Assembly (NCBI GenBank): GCA_000708835.1
Contig: DF237060.1
Coordinates: 1-64,000 of the forward strand
Source: Klebsormidium nitens
Lineage: Eukaryota; Streptophyta; Klebsormidiophyceae; Klebsormidiales; Klebsormidiaceae
DNA length: 64,000 nucleotides
Reading direction: 5' to 3'
The notes under the pieces are model-generated. The model did not search any database. It saw nothing but the letters and a program-made list of their open reading frames with translations, and was not told the origin of the DNA. The stretch's first letter is position 1. Each line of letters starts with the position of its first letter. The translations under genes were made by a program, and so were the position numbers. This document shows positions 35,506 to 46,400 of this stretch, in pieces.

Positions 35506-36651
35506 TCAGCTCAACGCAGCCAGAATAGAGCAGCGAAGCCATGGCGCAAGCGAATCTTGCCTGCAATAGCGCGCCACGTGGCAGCGCTCGCACCTGCTAA
35601 AACGCTTCCCAACGACGGGCTCGCGGCCGGCCGCGCACAGTGTCCAAGAACACACAACAGGGATCCAGAACCTGCCATCATAACGGTCTCCTGTCATCTT
35701 CCAGTTTTCGAAGTACTCGTTAGCAACCGGTATAACGACACCTTGCAATCTCTTCACAAAACCAGACCAGGGGTGCACTTCCGCGCTGTTGATCTTCTGG
35801 TTGTGGGGCCGGAATCCTTCAAGCGCGTTGTGGGCGCGGAGCTTCTCCGCTGTCGGCTCGAAGGCCAGCAAGCTGAACAGAACCAGGTTGCAGCGGAACG
35901 CCGGGGAATCGCCCCGCTGCGACGCTTTTGAGAACTCTCCGAGGGATGATTGTTTGTAAGGAGCTGCCAGCAATGTCAAGAGGCCCCGTTCAATCGCCCA
36001 GATCTGGCTATCCGTAAGCGAGACTGCCAGACTCGCCAGGTAGAGCCGGAGTTTTTGTGCAAGATCAGTCTCAATCGCGGCGAGAAAGGCGGGCCGAAGC
36101 AGGGCTTGGGAATCGCTGGAATAAGTCCGGCTGCGTTGGGAAGTCTCTAATGCTGTCCCGGGACGCCTTGGACGCGCGCGCAAAGTTGCCAGGCATCCTA
36201 GAGAGGCGACGGCGACCATCTTCGAGATCTCCAAGTCTTCGTGTCGCCCACTTCCCGGCAGGCGGCGTGCAGCCAGAACGGCCTGACGGTACAATCTGCA
36301 AAAGACAAAGTGGGCACCGCTCTCCCTCAAGCAGCCCTCAGAAAAGACTTTGCTCGAGCTGAGAACCGACAGGGCGTCGATGCTTCGGCGATAGAGATAG
36401 GATCCGGGACTCGCTAAGGTCCTATCCGAAATATCCAAACCCTGCTTTCGGATCCGCCAACAAATAGGAGCCTCCTTGTTGCTTGTCTAACGAAGTTCCG
36501 CCTTTCCGAAATAGTTGAATAGTTCCAAGAAGCTGTCAAGTGCAGCGGGAGTCTGCTTCGCACATGAGAACCGAAAGTTGCTGTCAACATTGTTTTCTAA
36601 GTAGTTCAAGTACGGGCCGGGGCGGAAAGACTCGTTGCAAAGCTTGCCCAT
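35506..36651 (-). pseudogene. MYND zinc-finger protein, probable pseudogene
   Basis: An ATG at 36651 opens a frame (MGKLCNESFRPGPYLNYLE...) that meets a TAG after 54 codons, then continues open in the same frame to 35506. The C-terminal part holds a MYND-like finger: CSWTLCAAG, then FSRCERCHVARYCRQD. The last Cys/His pair expected after YC is missing, and the text after it (SLAPWLRC...) does not fit the family. MYND fingers bind proline-rich partners and occur in many proteins of unknown role. An in-frame stop plus a truncated finger suggests decay. An intron hiding the stop is possible, but I found no good splice sites. If the stop is real, only the 310-residue internal frame starting at 36438 could be made. 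Confidence 0.55.
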
Positions 36652-37742
36652 ATTGCATCTTCTTCTGACGTTCGCTACTCATCGTTCCATCATCAGCTCG
36701 TGCGGCTGTCAATCACGCACCCGACAGAAGGATATCTGCAGGCCAAGATTGGGCAGGTGAAGTTCTCTTCCCGGCAGCACGTTACCGGCCGGGGCCGCGC
36801 CGGCGTCGGACGTGCATGCCAGGTGTCAACACATTTTCGACGCGGCTTTCCGCCTGGCTCCCTGAAGCGCCGGTACGAGGGCTGCCCTGACCCTCGTTAT
36901 AGGGCTTCTCGAAGGTGAAGACAGCCCTGACCGATAAGAAACACAGGAAGGTTTGGCCGCTACCCCGGTTTGATAACCAGACATTGGTGTACTTCCGTGA
37001 CCGATAACCGCGTTATAGCCATGCTAAAAACGCGGTTACTGCTCGATTCTGGTTATTGGACATTTAACCAGCTTCAAACCAGCCCGTGTCCGACTACGAT
37101 TAACCGCCAAAAATCCTCTGTGAATGTAACGAGGGCGTCCAATACAGGCCCGTCAACGGCCGCGAGGGCCTTGGCGTTCGCTTGCTTCAGGTCGACTCTC
37201 AATGATTCTCTCTTCGTCTTTTTCTCTCCACGAAGTGCTCGTGAGCGAAGTCTGCAGCCACGTGGCATTTTGCCCCGCGCTGCCTTGAATTCAGCGTGCC
37301 TTGGGCTAGCCTCGGCGCTAACCTCGGAGCCTGTCCTCGACGGCGCTGTTCTCGAAGGTCGAACGTGCGGCCAACCTGTCTAGGTTGGACGGCCTGCTCA
37401 CCGCTCCTACAATGCCGCCAAACGAGGCTGGTTGAATCCTTCGAAACGGCAAAGCCTGTTGGAGGGATTTTGCAGAACAGGAAACAGCTTCTGCTTTAAC
37501 CTTTAACGACGGAGTCGAGTGTGAGTCTGCGGTGCACACGGACTCGAAGATGCAGTAGACTCGGCTACGTAAGGCTCTTGGCAGACCGTTAGGCTCAGCG
37601 TTACTCAGGACTCGGGGTTGCTGAGACTTTGTTTACAGCATGCTTCCACAAACTCTTAGTCTCACTGTTTCACTTTCGCTCTGTCAAGCTCCGATCACGC
37701 TTCTCGAAGCGCACCGCAAAGCAACCATCTTTTGCTGTGACT
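36652..37742. other. Intergenic region with a small foldback
   Basis: No gene recognised. A nested inverted repeat lies at 36973-37056 and is listed separately. The rest probably holds promoters of the MYND frame and the PAN-like gene. Confidence 0.4.
36973..37056. repeat. Nested hairpin of about 84 bases
   Basis: Outer arms ataaccaga (36973-36981) and tctggttat (37048-37056), and inner arms taaccgcgtt (37005-37014) and aacgcggtta (37029-37038), are perfect complements with a short central loop. It could be a small-RNA hairpin or a remnant of a foldback element. Confidence 0.6.
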
Positions 37743-40700
37743 ATGGCGCCGATCACAGGCCGTTCGGCCCCAACAGCCGGCCCTTTCGTCATCTTCTTCT
37801 TGATGGTGACGACGCTCGGTCTGGCGGCTGCTCAGCCGTACACGTATATCGTCCAGCCAGGCGTGGTAAGTAGATAAACACCGCTTTGCATCTGCTGTTC
37901 ATAAACATGTGGACGCGCACCCAAAAATGCTCTTGGATGTGTGAGAAGCGTTCTACTGCCCACGCTGAGCCAAGAGGAAAAGTGAAAGGTAGCTTTGCTC
38001 ACCTCGAATCCAAGGGGAAGCTATCGTGGGCTGCTGGCATCCTCTTACCTCAAGGAACTTGAATTGATCAACAACTCTCAATGCTGCAAGACGGGTTAGC
38101 TGGTTACGAGAGGATTTGTAATCGAGTTGTTGGCGCCTACTTGTGATCTGTCATCACTACAGCGAGGTCGCTTCTTGGACTAGGAGAGAACCGATCAGAA
38201 ACTATAGTACCTCCTCTTGTTCGAGATGTGAGATTCTTCAAAAGCAGCCACTGATTCATATTTCATCGGTTTTAGATTGCATTTCGTCTGAAGTTGACGC
38301 GAGAAACTGAAGTCCCTCGATGACCTTTCCTTTCAAAGCTGGTCGAGACGTTGTGACTATCGAAGGTCAGAACTAAAATCGCCACTTGCCAGAAAATAAT
38401 GAATCGGCATTGGCTTGCTTTTTCCCAACTTCACTAAGTCATACAAAAACCCGAGCGTCCTTCGCCAGACTTGTTCCAAGGCCTCTTTCGAGACCTTCTT
38501 CGGCCAAAGATGGAAGGCCTTCAAGCACAGGGAGGATTGGCAGTCTCCCCCCCCTTCTCCCCCCCCTCTCTCCCCCCCGGGAAGGGAGACTATATTCTCC
38601 TCCGNNNNNNNNNNNNNNNNNNNNNNNNNNNNNNNNNNNNNNNNNNNNNNNNNNNNNNNNNNNNNNNNNNNNACATCGGTGAAGTCCTCAGCAAGGCTGC
38701 TTCCTTGATTCAAACGGATCAGAACAACCAAAGGTGCTTCAATATAGTTCCTGAAGAACCTCTGAAGATGAAGAACGGGCTTACGGAAGCGTAACGCGCT
38801 CTGCAATTCAGGAAACCTCGAAAATGGTTTCTGTGATAACGGTATATATGTTTTAAGCTGCCCCTCAGGAGTGCACACATATGAGATAGCACAGGTGGTT
38901 AAGGAGGCAGACCTAATGGCAGAAGGACGCCGGTTCGAGCCCGGCAGGTGACAAAACGTCAGATTTTTGCAGGAAACCATTCTTTTTTCCCGTTTGAGCA
39001 CTCAGAACCGTTCATGTTGACCTCAGCAAACATACCCCGGTCCGTGTATTTACAATCTCCAAGCACTTCTGAAGGAGCGAAGATTTTTGGAGTAGGGGAG
39101 AATCATGGGGGGAGAATTCTCCTCCACCGGGGGAGAGGGGGTGGATAGTGACGGTTCTCCTCCCCCCGGGGAGAAGTGGGGGAGACAGGTGGGGAGACAT
39201 GTCTCCCCCGGTTCTCCCCCTCTCTTCCCCCCCGGGAGGAGACGACCAATCCTCCCTGTGGTGCCTGAATTCGGAGCTGCATAAGACGTTGTACTCGACG
39301 TGCTATCTCGTTGTCAGAGCCTCAATTACGTTACAAGAGAACGGGTCGTCTAGCCTGGTCTCTCGTAATTAAATTGTACCGTGTAAAAGCTTCAAACGCA
39401 ACGAAGCTTGGATCAGCAGTGTTGGCCCATCCGCATTCAACCGGCCGGCCTATGACGCGACCAGAGTTACCCTTGGTACGTGTCACCAGATCCCTCTGTT
39501 GCTCCCTGAACACACCTGGCGCAAACGTCGTCTCTGCTCTGTACTGCGCAGGACTACCCTGGCTTCGACTTTTTGCCGTTTGCCGGTCCCACCTTTAACC
39601 CGGCTGTTTGCGGGAACAATGCTTACTACGTAAGCGAGGGACTCTGCCAACTTCTCTGCAACGCGGCGGATGCTTGTGTTGGTCACGTGCATTACGCTGC
39701 TTTCAACTGCTGCTACCTCAAAAGCGCTCTTGCGAACGCGACCTCCCTTGCCACCGTCGTCTCGCACGTCAAAACGGGTAAGTTTCACTTTCGAATATAA
39801 GAAGCTTGTCGACGTATAATTGATTGTTTGCCCTTGTGATGCATCCCTTGATCACTACGGCGTTGAATTCAGGCGGCACTTCGGATGCTGACGTCAGGTT
39901 GACGTCTTTTTCAACGAATCATGCAAAGGCGGTAGTGCTGTCGCCTTGACTTCTAAGCATTATCCCTGCTAATGAACTGCGCTTACACGCAAGAAGTCCG
40001 TCTGACATGAGCTCCGCTTTTTGAGGATTTTTCAATCTCATTCTGTCATGCAGGCTACCTTACGTACTCGATCGAAAATAACATGGTAAGTCACAGCCAA
40101 ATGACTCTGTGCTTGTCCATTTCGCTCTCTCCATTGGTTCTATTCAGTGGTGTACACGTAAGAAGCTGGTCAAAGAATTGCCTAGCCCATAAGCTTCGTG
40201 GAAACACCCGATTCCTTTGCGTCGAAGATCGATCACGAAGTCATGCTCTTGAGGCCGTGTACACGATCGAGTCGGCATCGATTAACACATTGAAGGTTGC
40301 CTGGCGTGGATGCAGGATTACGAAGGCATACCAATAGTCGTGCCCGGAGCTCCAACTTCGAGCGCTTGTGCTTTACCCGACGTCGGCACTAACTTCAACT
40401 TGCAACCGGCAACGTTGGCGGCGGCAATATTGGCGGGGGCCATATTCAACGAAAATCTTTACGCGTGCGTGGCTCCCTGCGACAACACTCCGGGATGTAT
40501 CGCAGTCTCGTACTACGCTGGACCGAACTGCTGCCTCCTGCAAAGCGCGGTTGGTCGCGCGGGTGCTAAGCTCGGGGCTGCTTTCTACTCTAAGAGGACT
40601 CGTGAGTCTCTTTAGACAGTGCCCAGTAAACTTCCGGGTCGACCAGCAGAGTCTCTCCCGTCTTCCAACTTCTTGCATATGCTTCTTGTTGGATTGCTTT

Positions 40701-41830
40701 TCCATGACGGGCTTCGCGGGCAAGGAAGAGTCTTGCTCAAGCTGCTTGACTCAGAGATCAGTTCGATCCAGGCTGCTAACCAGGCTGATTACCAACCTTG
40801 AGCGCCGCAGCTTGTGAGATTCGCTGCAACGCGTTGGATGCGTGTGTTGGTTTCGTCCACAACCCCACTGTCAACTGCTGCTTTCTGAAATACGCGCTCG
40901 GGACTTCATCCCCAAACGGCGCCACCAGCTCGCTCCTCAAAACGGGTAAGCTCTAGATTCGCGAAAGGTTTGAAATCGAAAGGATGAAACGATCCGGTTG
41001 AGCATGCGGGACGGATCGGATCCAATCGTTTCAGGGCTTGCAAACTCGGAACTAACGTTTGGATTTAAAGTTGCTCTTATGATGAATCCACCAGCTAGTG
41101 CGGTGTTGAAATGCAAAGGATGCCGGATATCAACGTGTTTATGGTATGTAGTTCTGGGCATGAGTGCTGAGGTAACAAATCTCCGTTGGAACTCGGATAG
41201 TACACGCCTCGATTGTTAAGCGCTACTAGCATCCTTGATTGAGTGTGTATGCATCCTCATGATGGTCTTTCCGGCAAAGTTGATATCTGAGGTTTGCCAA
41301 TACCCATCCCTTGTTTTGGTCCGGGCTGGTTTTGTATCTCAGTTTCGTCATTTCAACCTTCATGCAGGCTATCTTGGGTATCACTTCGAAGGTAATACGG
41401 TGAGTCACCAACTGGTTCAGCCTGCACTGATTGTTTGCGGCCTTCTGGGGTGCACGATCGATAATGCAGAGCGACTTTCCAAATGATTGCACCCACCGTC
41501 TTGAGCTCGCCCGATGAACACGTACAGAGCTTGGGCTTGCAGGAGTATCTCGGCGTTGCAATCCCTGTCCCAGCGGGAGTCGCCACATCGAATGTTGGCG
41601 TGTATCCCGGGAACACTGGCATCCTTACTGTTGCCCAAACACCGGCGATAATCGAGAATGCTGTCGCGTGCATGGCTCGTTGCAACAGCACTCCCGGGTG
41701 CATCGCAGTTTCCCACCACGCGGACAACAACTATTGCTTCCTGAAGAGCACAGTTTCGCCGCTCTACCCGCCCCAGTTGCGTATCCGGAACGCAAACTTC
41801 TACTCCAAGAGCACACATGAGTTTCGTTGA
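37743..41830 (+). CDS. Secreted Cys-rich protein with duplicated PAN/apple-like modules
   Basis: Seven exons: 37743-37865, 39552-39777, 40054-40085, 40316-40601, 40811-40945, 41368-41399 and 41543-41830. Phases agree, giving 373 residues. Residues 1-30 form a signal peptide (ITGRSAPTAGPFVIFFLMV...LAAAQ). Two repeated units follow, each coded by three exons. The first exon holds CNAADACVGHVHYAAFNCCYLK or its partner CNALDACVGFVHNPTVNCCFLK-like text. A 32-base exon gives GYLTYSIENNM or GYLGYHFEGNT. A long exon holds CDNTPGCIAVSYYAGPNCC or CNSTPGCIAVSHHADNNYC. This Cys spacing resembles PAN/apple domains, which bind carbohydrate or protein outside cells. There is no membrane anchor. In the second unit the first exon lacks about 31 N-terminal codons. 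A transposon-like element and an assembly gap lie in intron 1, so an unseen exon there cannot be excluded. Confidence 0.82.
38605..38672. other. Assembly gap of 68 N
   Basis: Directly follows a run of C- and CT-rich sequence (38547-38604), which may have blocked sequencing. The N count may be an estimate rather than a true length. Confidence 0.99.
38880..38952 (+). repeat. tRNA-like sequence (SINE head or tRNA pseudogene)
   Basis: The A-box-like tagcacaggtgg (38887-38898) and B-box ggttcgagccc (38932-38942) are spaced as in a tRNA. The T arm is perfect: gccgg, loop ttcgagc, ccggc (38929-38945). The expected acceptor-stem halves do not pair and no clean anticodon loop is seen, so a functional tRNA is unlikely. 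A Pol III promoter of SINE type is plausible. Confidence 0.6.
39096..39245. repeat. GC-rich palindromic repeat block
   Basis: Alternating gggggag and ctccccc runs with cccccgggag and acatgt palindromes form the right subterminal part of the inverted-repeat element. The matching left part is 38547-38604, broken by the gap. Confidence 0.6.
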
Positions 41831-43414
41831 GACTGTGCTAGATCACTCAGATGCATTTTCGGCGATTGGCTGATTCTGGAGCCATGCAACTGCTGCTTCC
41901 AATTGCTAACCTCACACCTCTTCGTTATTGTAGACTCAACTCTTGAATTTCTTCCCGCATAATCGTCCGTGTGCTTCCTGTAGGACTGCTGCCTATCGAA
42001 AGAAAATTCGGGCCTCGGTCCAAACCGTCGAAGCGATGAACTTGACTCAAGAAAGATTTACCAATGCAAGAGGCGGGGCCTACTCAAATGTCTATGTCTC
42101 AAATGTTCAATCTCATTCCTACTTGGAATCCGCCGTGCGTATTGCCGCCTGACATAACGGTAGTCGTTTATTGAAAAGAAGAAGGTGGTTAAGAAACCCG
42201 GCAATCTCACATGCTGGATCCAATATAGAAACGGTCGGATCATGAGCTACTAGGGCCGTCGCTAATGCATGCACGTTCGCTTTTCTGGTAACATCCACGG
42301 AAATGGTTCTCACGGAAATGAGATTTGGCAAACCGTCCCTAGATTTTAGATTCCCTAACCTTCATGTGATTCAGCTTGGCCTCTTGCATGCAAACAACGC
42401 CAAGAGGACAAGCTCGAGTAATTATGGACATGCATGCTTACCTTCGCACAGATGTCTCTATGGGCGTGATCCTACTTCGAGAGCGCTCTTGAGGAATCAC
42501 CGTAAAGTGGCAACACGGACAAATTATATTTTCGCAAGCCCATGCAGCCTTGTCACTTGGAAGCGGTGTGCCGCAATCTAATGAGCATGCATGCAATGTT
42601 GCACGGGCACGGACAATGGCTACTTCCAGTAATAGCGGAAATCGTATCCTTGAGACGCCGCGCATGCGCATTGCAATCCATACTCGAATGATCGATCCAT
42701 ATTGCGATTATTGAAGCGGTTATAAAGTGATCACTGCCTAGCATCCTTAGTGAAATCGATTTAGTGTGGTGCGTCTACAAGTCAGAAGGGGTTGAATTGC
42801 GTCAAAAAAATTCTGAATCCTTCTAAACGTATCTTCGATTGTACCAATGATGGTCAGTTTGACCAGAAAGGTCCGACATTGAGAGCGAATGTCATTAAGC
42901 CAACGCCCTAGTAACCATTACCTCGACCTCGACCTCGAGAATGCATTTGCGAGATGTGGTTGGAGCTACCTCTGAATTGCGCAATGGCGCCAACTACAAC
43001 TTTACATCGGATGCGAGCAATCTACGACAAGATTCTCAATTTGCGGAAGAGAAACCTGCGTTGCCATCCTAAACGTCTATTTACGAGCCGTCCCATCCCT
43101 CCATGATGTTAACCTGCACGGAGCGGCCCGTGTACTAAGCGTGCAAAAACATGTCATCAGCAGTCTTGACGATACCCTTAACAGCCAGCGCTCTCTGTCA
43201 GTCTGGCATCCGTTTGGAATTGGAATTTACATCCTCCGATAAACACCGTTGTGACCAGATTTCAGCAGCAAAGCTCCAAATGAGATCATCAAGGGCTGCA
43301 CTAAACACGCCTTTCAAAGGAATAGCCAACGCACGCTGAGAGCCAACCATTGAAGTTGGTGAAAAGCTTGCAAACTGCGCACGATGCCATCCACCGTATG
43401 CTTTACTGCCACTG
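41831..43414. other. Convergent intergenic region, nothing recognised
   Basis: This is the 3' space of the PAN-like and the phytyl ester synthase-like genes. Open frames are short and unrelated to known families. An open frame at 43198-43431 on the minus strand was considered as a last exon of the latter gene and set aside. Confidence 0.4.
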
Positions 43415-46400
43415 CTAACGACAGCCATCAAAAACCTTCGCGTTTGGTGTAAACCAGACGTAAAAGCCCAACTGTTAACAAAATGCGCCTCTTAGCATTC
43501 GGTTGCAGCGCACTGAACTATCGAGTAACTTACCATCGCTCGTGGGAGGAGCTCCCGCAGAGGGTCTTTGCTCCGCTTAGCTTGGAGCAACAGGATTCCG
43601 TCCTCAACGGCCGTCTTCGCTTGCTGCCACGGAGAGACGGAACAGCGGAGTCAGTGACATCAGCAAGAAAATTTCCTGCAAAAGCAGCGGCAGACACAAT
43701 GCAGAGTTTGCAATCTATACCCTATGTTCCGCTTCCGCCCCAACAGCTCTTCCGTTCCGGCGGTCACGTGTAACAAGACGCCTCGATAAACGGACCTTAT
43801 ACCTCTTGAGACAGACAGTATTCAGGAAGGAACAGACAGTCACATACAAAGGCGAGCACCAGGCTCCTGCTCCGGCAAGGTTTGCTCTTCCCTTCTGCTG
43901 ACATGAGCACCAGTGAAACTGCTGCAAGTTTTGCTCAACCTGGTCACCTGTTTGAATCTGGTGAAGAGTTTTCAAGCCGATCAATTGTCGATTGCAATCA
44001 TCGAACGGCACAGAAACTGTTCCGCAACCCGGCGCGAGCGAAGTCTGGTATTCACACCTTGTACAGCCGCGCGCACTCTTCTTTGTCCTTCAGGTCTTTT
44101 CTGGTGTAGTGGCTGGTATAGATGGGCTCCCCGAAGTTGAAGTAGAGCCGTTCCGGCCGCGGAAGGAGGTTTCCGCCCGTGGCGAGCGACGGAATGACGT
44201 CCTCCGTGAAGCCGGTCGCCTTCAGAGCGGGGCGGATCAGGTCGCCCAGCGGAGACGCCATGATCTCGCTGCATGCAGACATGGAAGGGTCAGACAGGGG
44301 CCACTTTGCGCTTCTCTTCGTTCTCGTTGTGTCCACTTTAGATGTCGCTCGGCAGTTTTTTTGAGTATCACTTGTACCTTGTTAAGTGCAGGAGGGTCTT
44401 ACTTTTTGTCAAAAGGATTTGTACTCCATGCTGAGAGGAGAGAGATGCGACGAGCACAGACCAGTTGCGCTAGCGAATCGCTGCGCTTACGAAACGGACT
44501 GCCCTTCTGTTCGAACCTTCCTCTGACCGTAGATCCAATCAGCCTTGAAAGACTGGCCCGCTCTGTCCATTCAAAACAAAGTCTATAAGGAGAACCCGGG
44601 AAACAGCAAGACAGAAGAACGCAAATCGATCCAGGCCAGACGTTTCAAACACGACCCGTATCAGCGAAGTCTGTGAGCAGCGAGGAGACGCACTAGCTCG
44701 CCCGCATCCACAAAACACACCCGTCACGAGAAGGAGCAACCTGACCTGTCGTTATTGACCTTTGCAGATGAGTATGCGCGCTCTCATAAAACGCAAAACA
44801 CGTGTTGAGGTTGATTTCTTGCATGGGCTTCCAGTGTTTTTGCAAAGTGGCATCTTCAGCCAGACAATTGTCATAGAAAGCGCACTCACTCGGGCCCCAT
44901 CGGGATAACAAACGCGTCCTCCACCCCGACCGTCGCAAAGAAAGGGAAAGTCTGGTGAAAATTTTCCACGAATTTTCCAACATTTCGCTTTTTATTTTAA
45001 TTTATATATTTCCCTTGAAAAGCAGGTGCATCCCGTCGCCCATTGATTGTCAAAACAGAAACTTGCAGGAGTCAAGCAGAAGCACTCACTCGGGCCCCAT
45101 CAGGATGTCGAACGCGTCCTCCACCCCGACCGTCGCAAACGGCACGATGGTCGCCTTGCACTTCATCGCGAGCCGCACGAAGTCGGTGTCGTCCTTCCAC
45201 AGCAGCTTGTACTTCTCGCCCTTCCGCTTGGCGACCTCGCGGCCTCCCCCAGGGTACAGCAGCACCGGCTCGCCGGCCTTGAGCAGGTTGAAACAGTTCC
45301 GGGGGGTGGCCTGCGCACAGGTTTAGGCAGTCAGCAGACCTTATAAGGACCCCCCGGAAGAAGGACCCTCAAGGTGCTAGGCACGCTTTTACATAGGGTT
45401 TTCAAAAGTTTTCAAAAAGTGGGGTGGGCCGACTTTCAGCAGATTAGTATGCTTCCGGGGGGCGGCCTGCAAAAGAATGGTGACGGTTAGCAAGCCCTGG
45501 AGTCCCCCCCCTTCGAAAAAAGCCTTGCAGAACATGCAAAGGGACGACTTTCTGAGCGTGGAGGAGTAGCGTTGAGCAGGTTGATATACAAGCGGGGGGT
45601 TGCCGGCGCGAAGAACCAAAGGGTCAGCAAGCTTTCCAGTCTTCCCCCGGATGATGTTTTTGGCAAGAAATTGCGGGGAAACTAGAGTAAGGGTGCCGCG
45701 TTGGGCAGGTTGAAAGACTTCCGGGGAGTTGCCTGCGCAAAGAACCAGGCGGTTAGAAAGCCATCAAAGTTGCCCCCCAAAAGGACACGGCGGACGGCAC
45801 GCATCCAGGATTTTCCACTATATCCTTGCAGAAAAGTGTATTTCATCGGCTTTTAGGCGTCGGGGAGGGGGCCTCGAGAAAATTGAACAAGTTGCGGGGG
45901 GTGGCCTGGAGAACCAGACAGCTCCGCTCCAAAGATACTGCGGGTTGCGCGACAGATTTCTCTAATCTTTAGCAGGAGTAAGAGGTTGCGGAGAGCCGTA
46001 AAGTATATCAGGTTTTTTGGGTCTTCGGGGTCTACCACAATCAGTGGGAAGCATGTTCCAAAGTCTTGAGCACTGCGGGGCCAGGTCTACGAAGATGGTA
46101 CCGGTTATAGAAATTTTGAGTTGAGACTCAAGAACAGACAACCATCCAACAACAAGGTAGGGGTCTGGCCGCCGAAGCAAGAGGTGTCTTTCATGGGTCG
46201 TCACGGAATGGTTCTTCAGAAACGGAGGGAAAAGGCCTTTGCCATCGAACCATTTTCACGCTTTTGCTGCTCAAGCGTTAGGGAAGGTTGGTCCCAGAAG
46301 GAATTATTGCCAACCAAAGAAACAGAATGCATGGATGTCACATACAAGCATCAATCACCTCTCGACCTCCACGCTTGCACGTCTTATATGCCCGGAGAGG

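Larger units (their letters stand above)
38526..39260. mobile_element. Terminal-inverted-repeat element with GC-rich subterminal repeats
   Basis: The left end cacagggaggattgg (38526-38540) and the right end ccaatcctccctgtg (39246-39260) are perfect 15-base inverted repeats. The match continues as cagtctcc against ggagacga with two mismatches. Just inside both ends are long C- or G-runs with cccccgggag-type palindromes. No transposase frame is visible, so it would be non-autonomous. I could not find a target-site duplication. The element surrounds the N gap and a tRNA-like sequence and sits in intron 1 of the PAN-like gene. Confidence 0.65.

Noticed and set aside
35506-36438. A simple intact 310-residue gene starting at 36438
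   Set aside because: The frame continues upstream past a TAG to an ATG with gene-like sequence, so the start at 36438 is probably an artefact of the stop.
38880-38952. A functional tRNA gene
   Set aside because: The T arm is perfect but the acceptor stem does not pair and no clear anticodon loop is seen.
38357-39001. Long minus-strand open frame containing LPGSNRRPS
   Set aside because: It runs through the N gap and the reverse complement of the tRNA-like sequence, a common source of spurious frames.
43198-43431. Possible last exon of the hydrolase-acyltransferase (KAYGGWHRAQ text)
   Set aside because: The upstream donor is phase 0 and no acceptor here matches; the exon at 43415-43471 fits phase and family length better.
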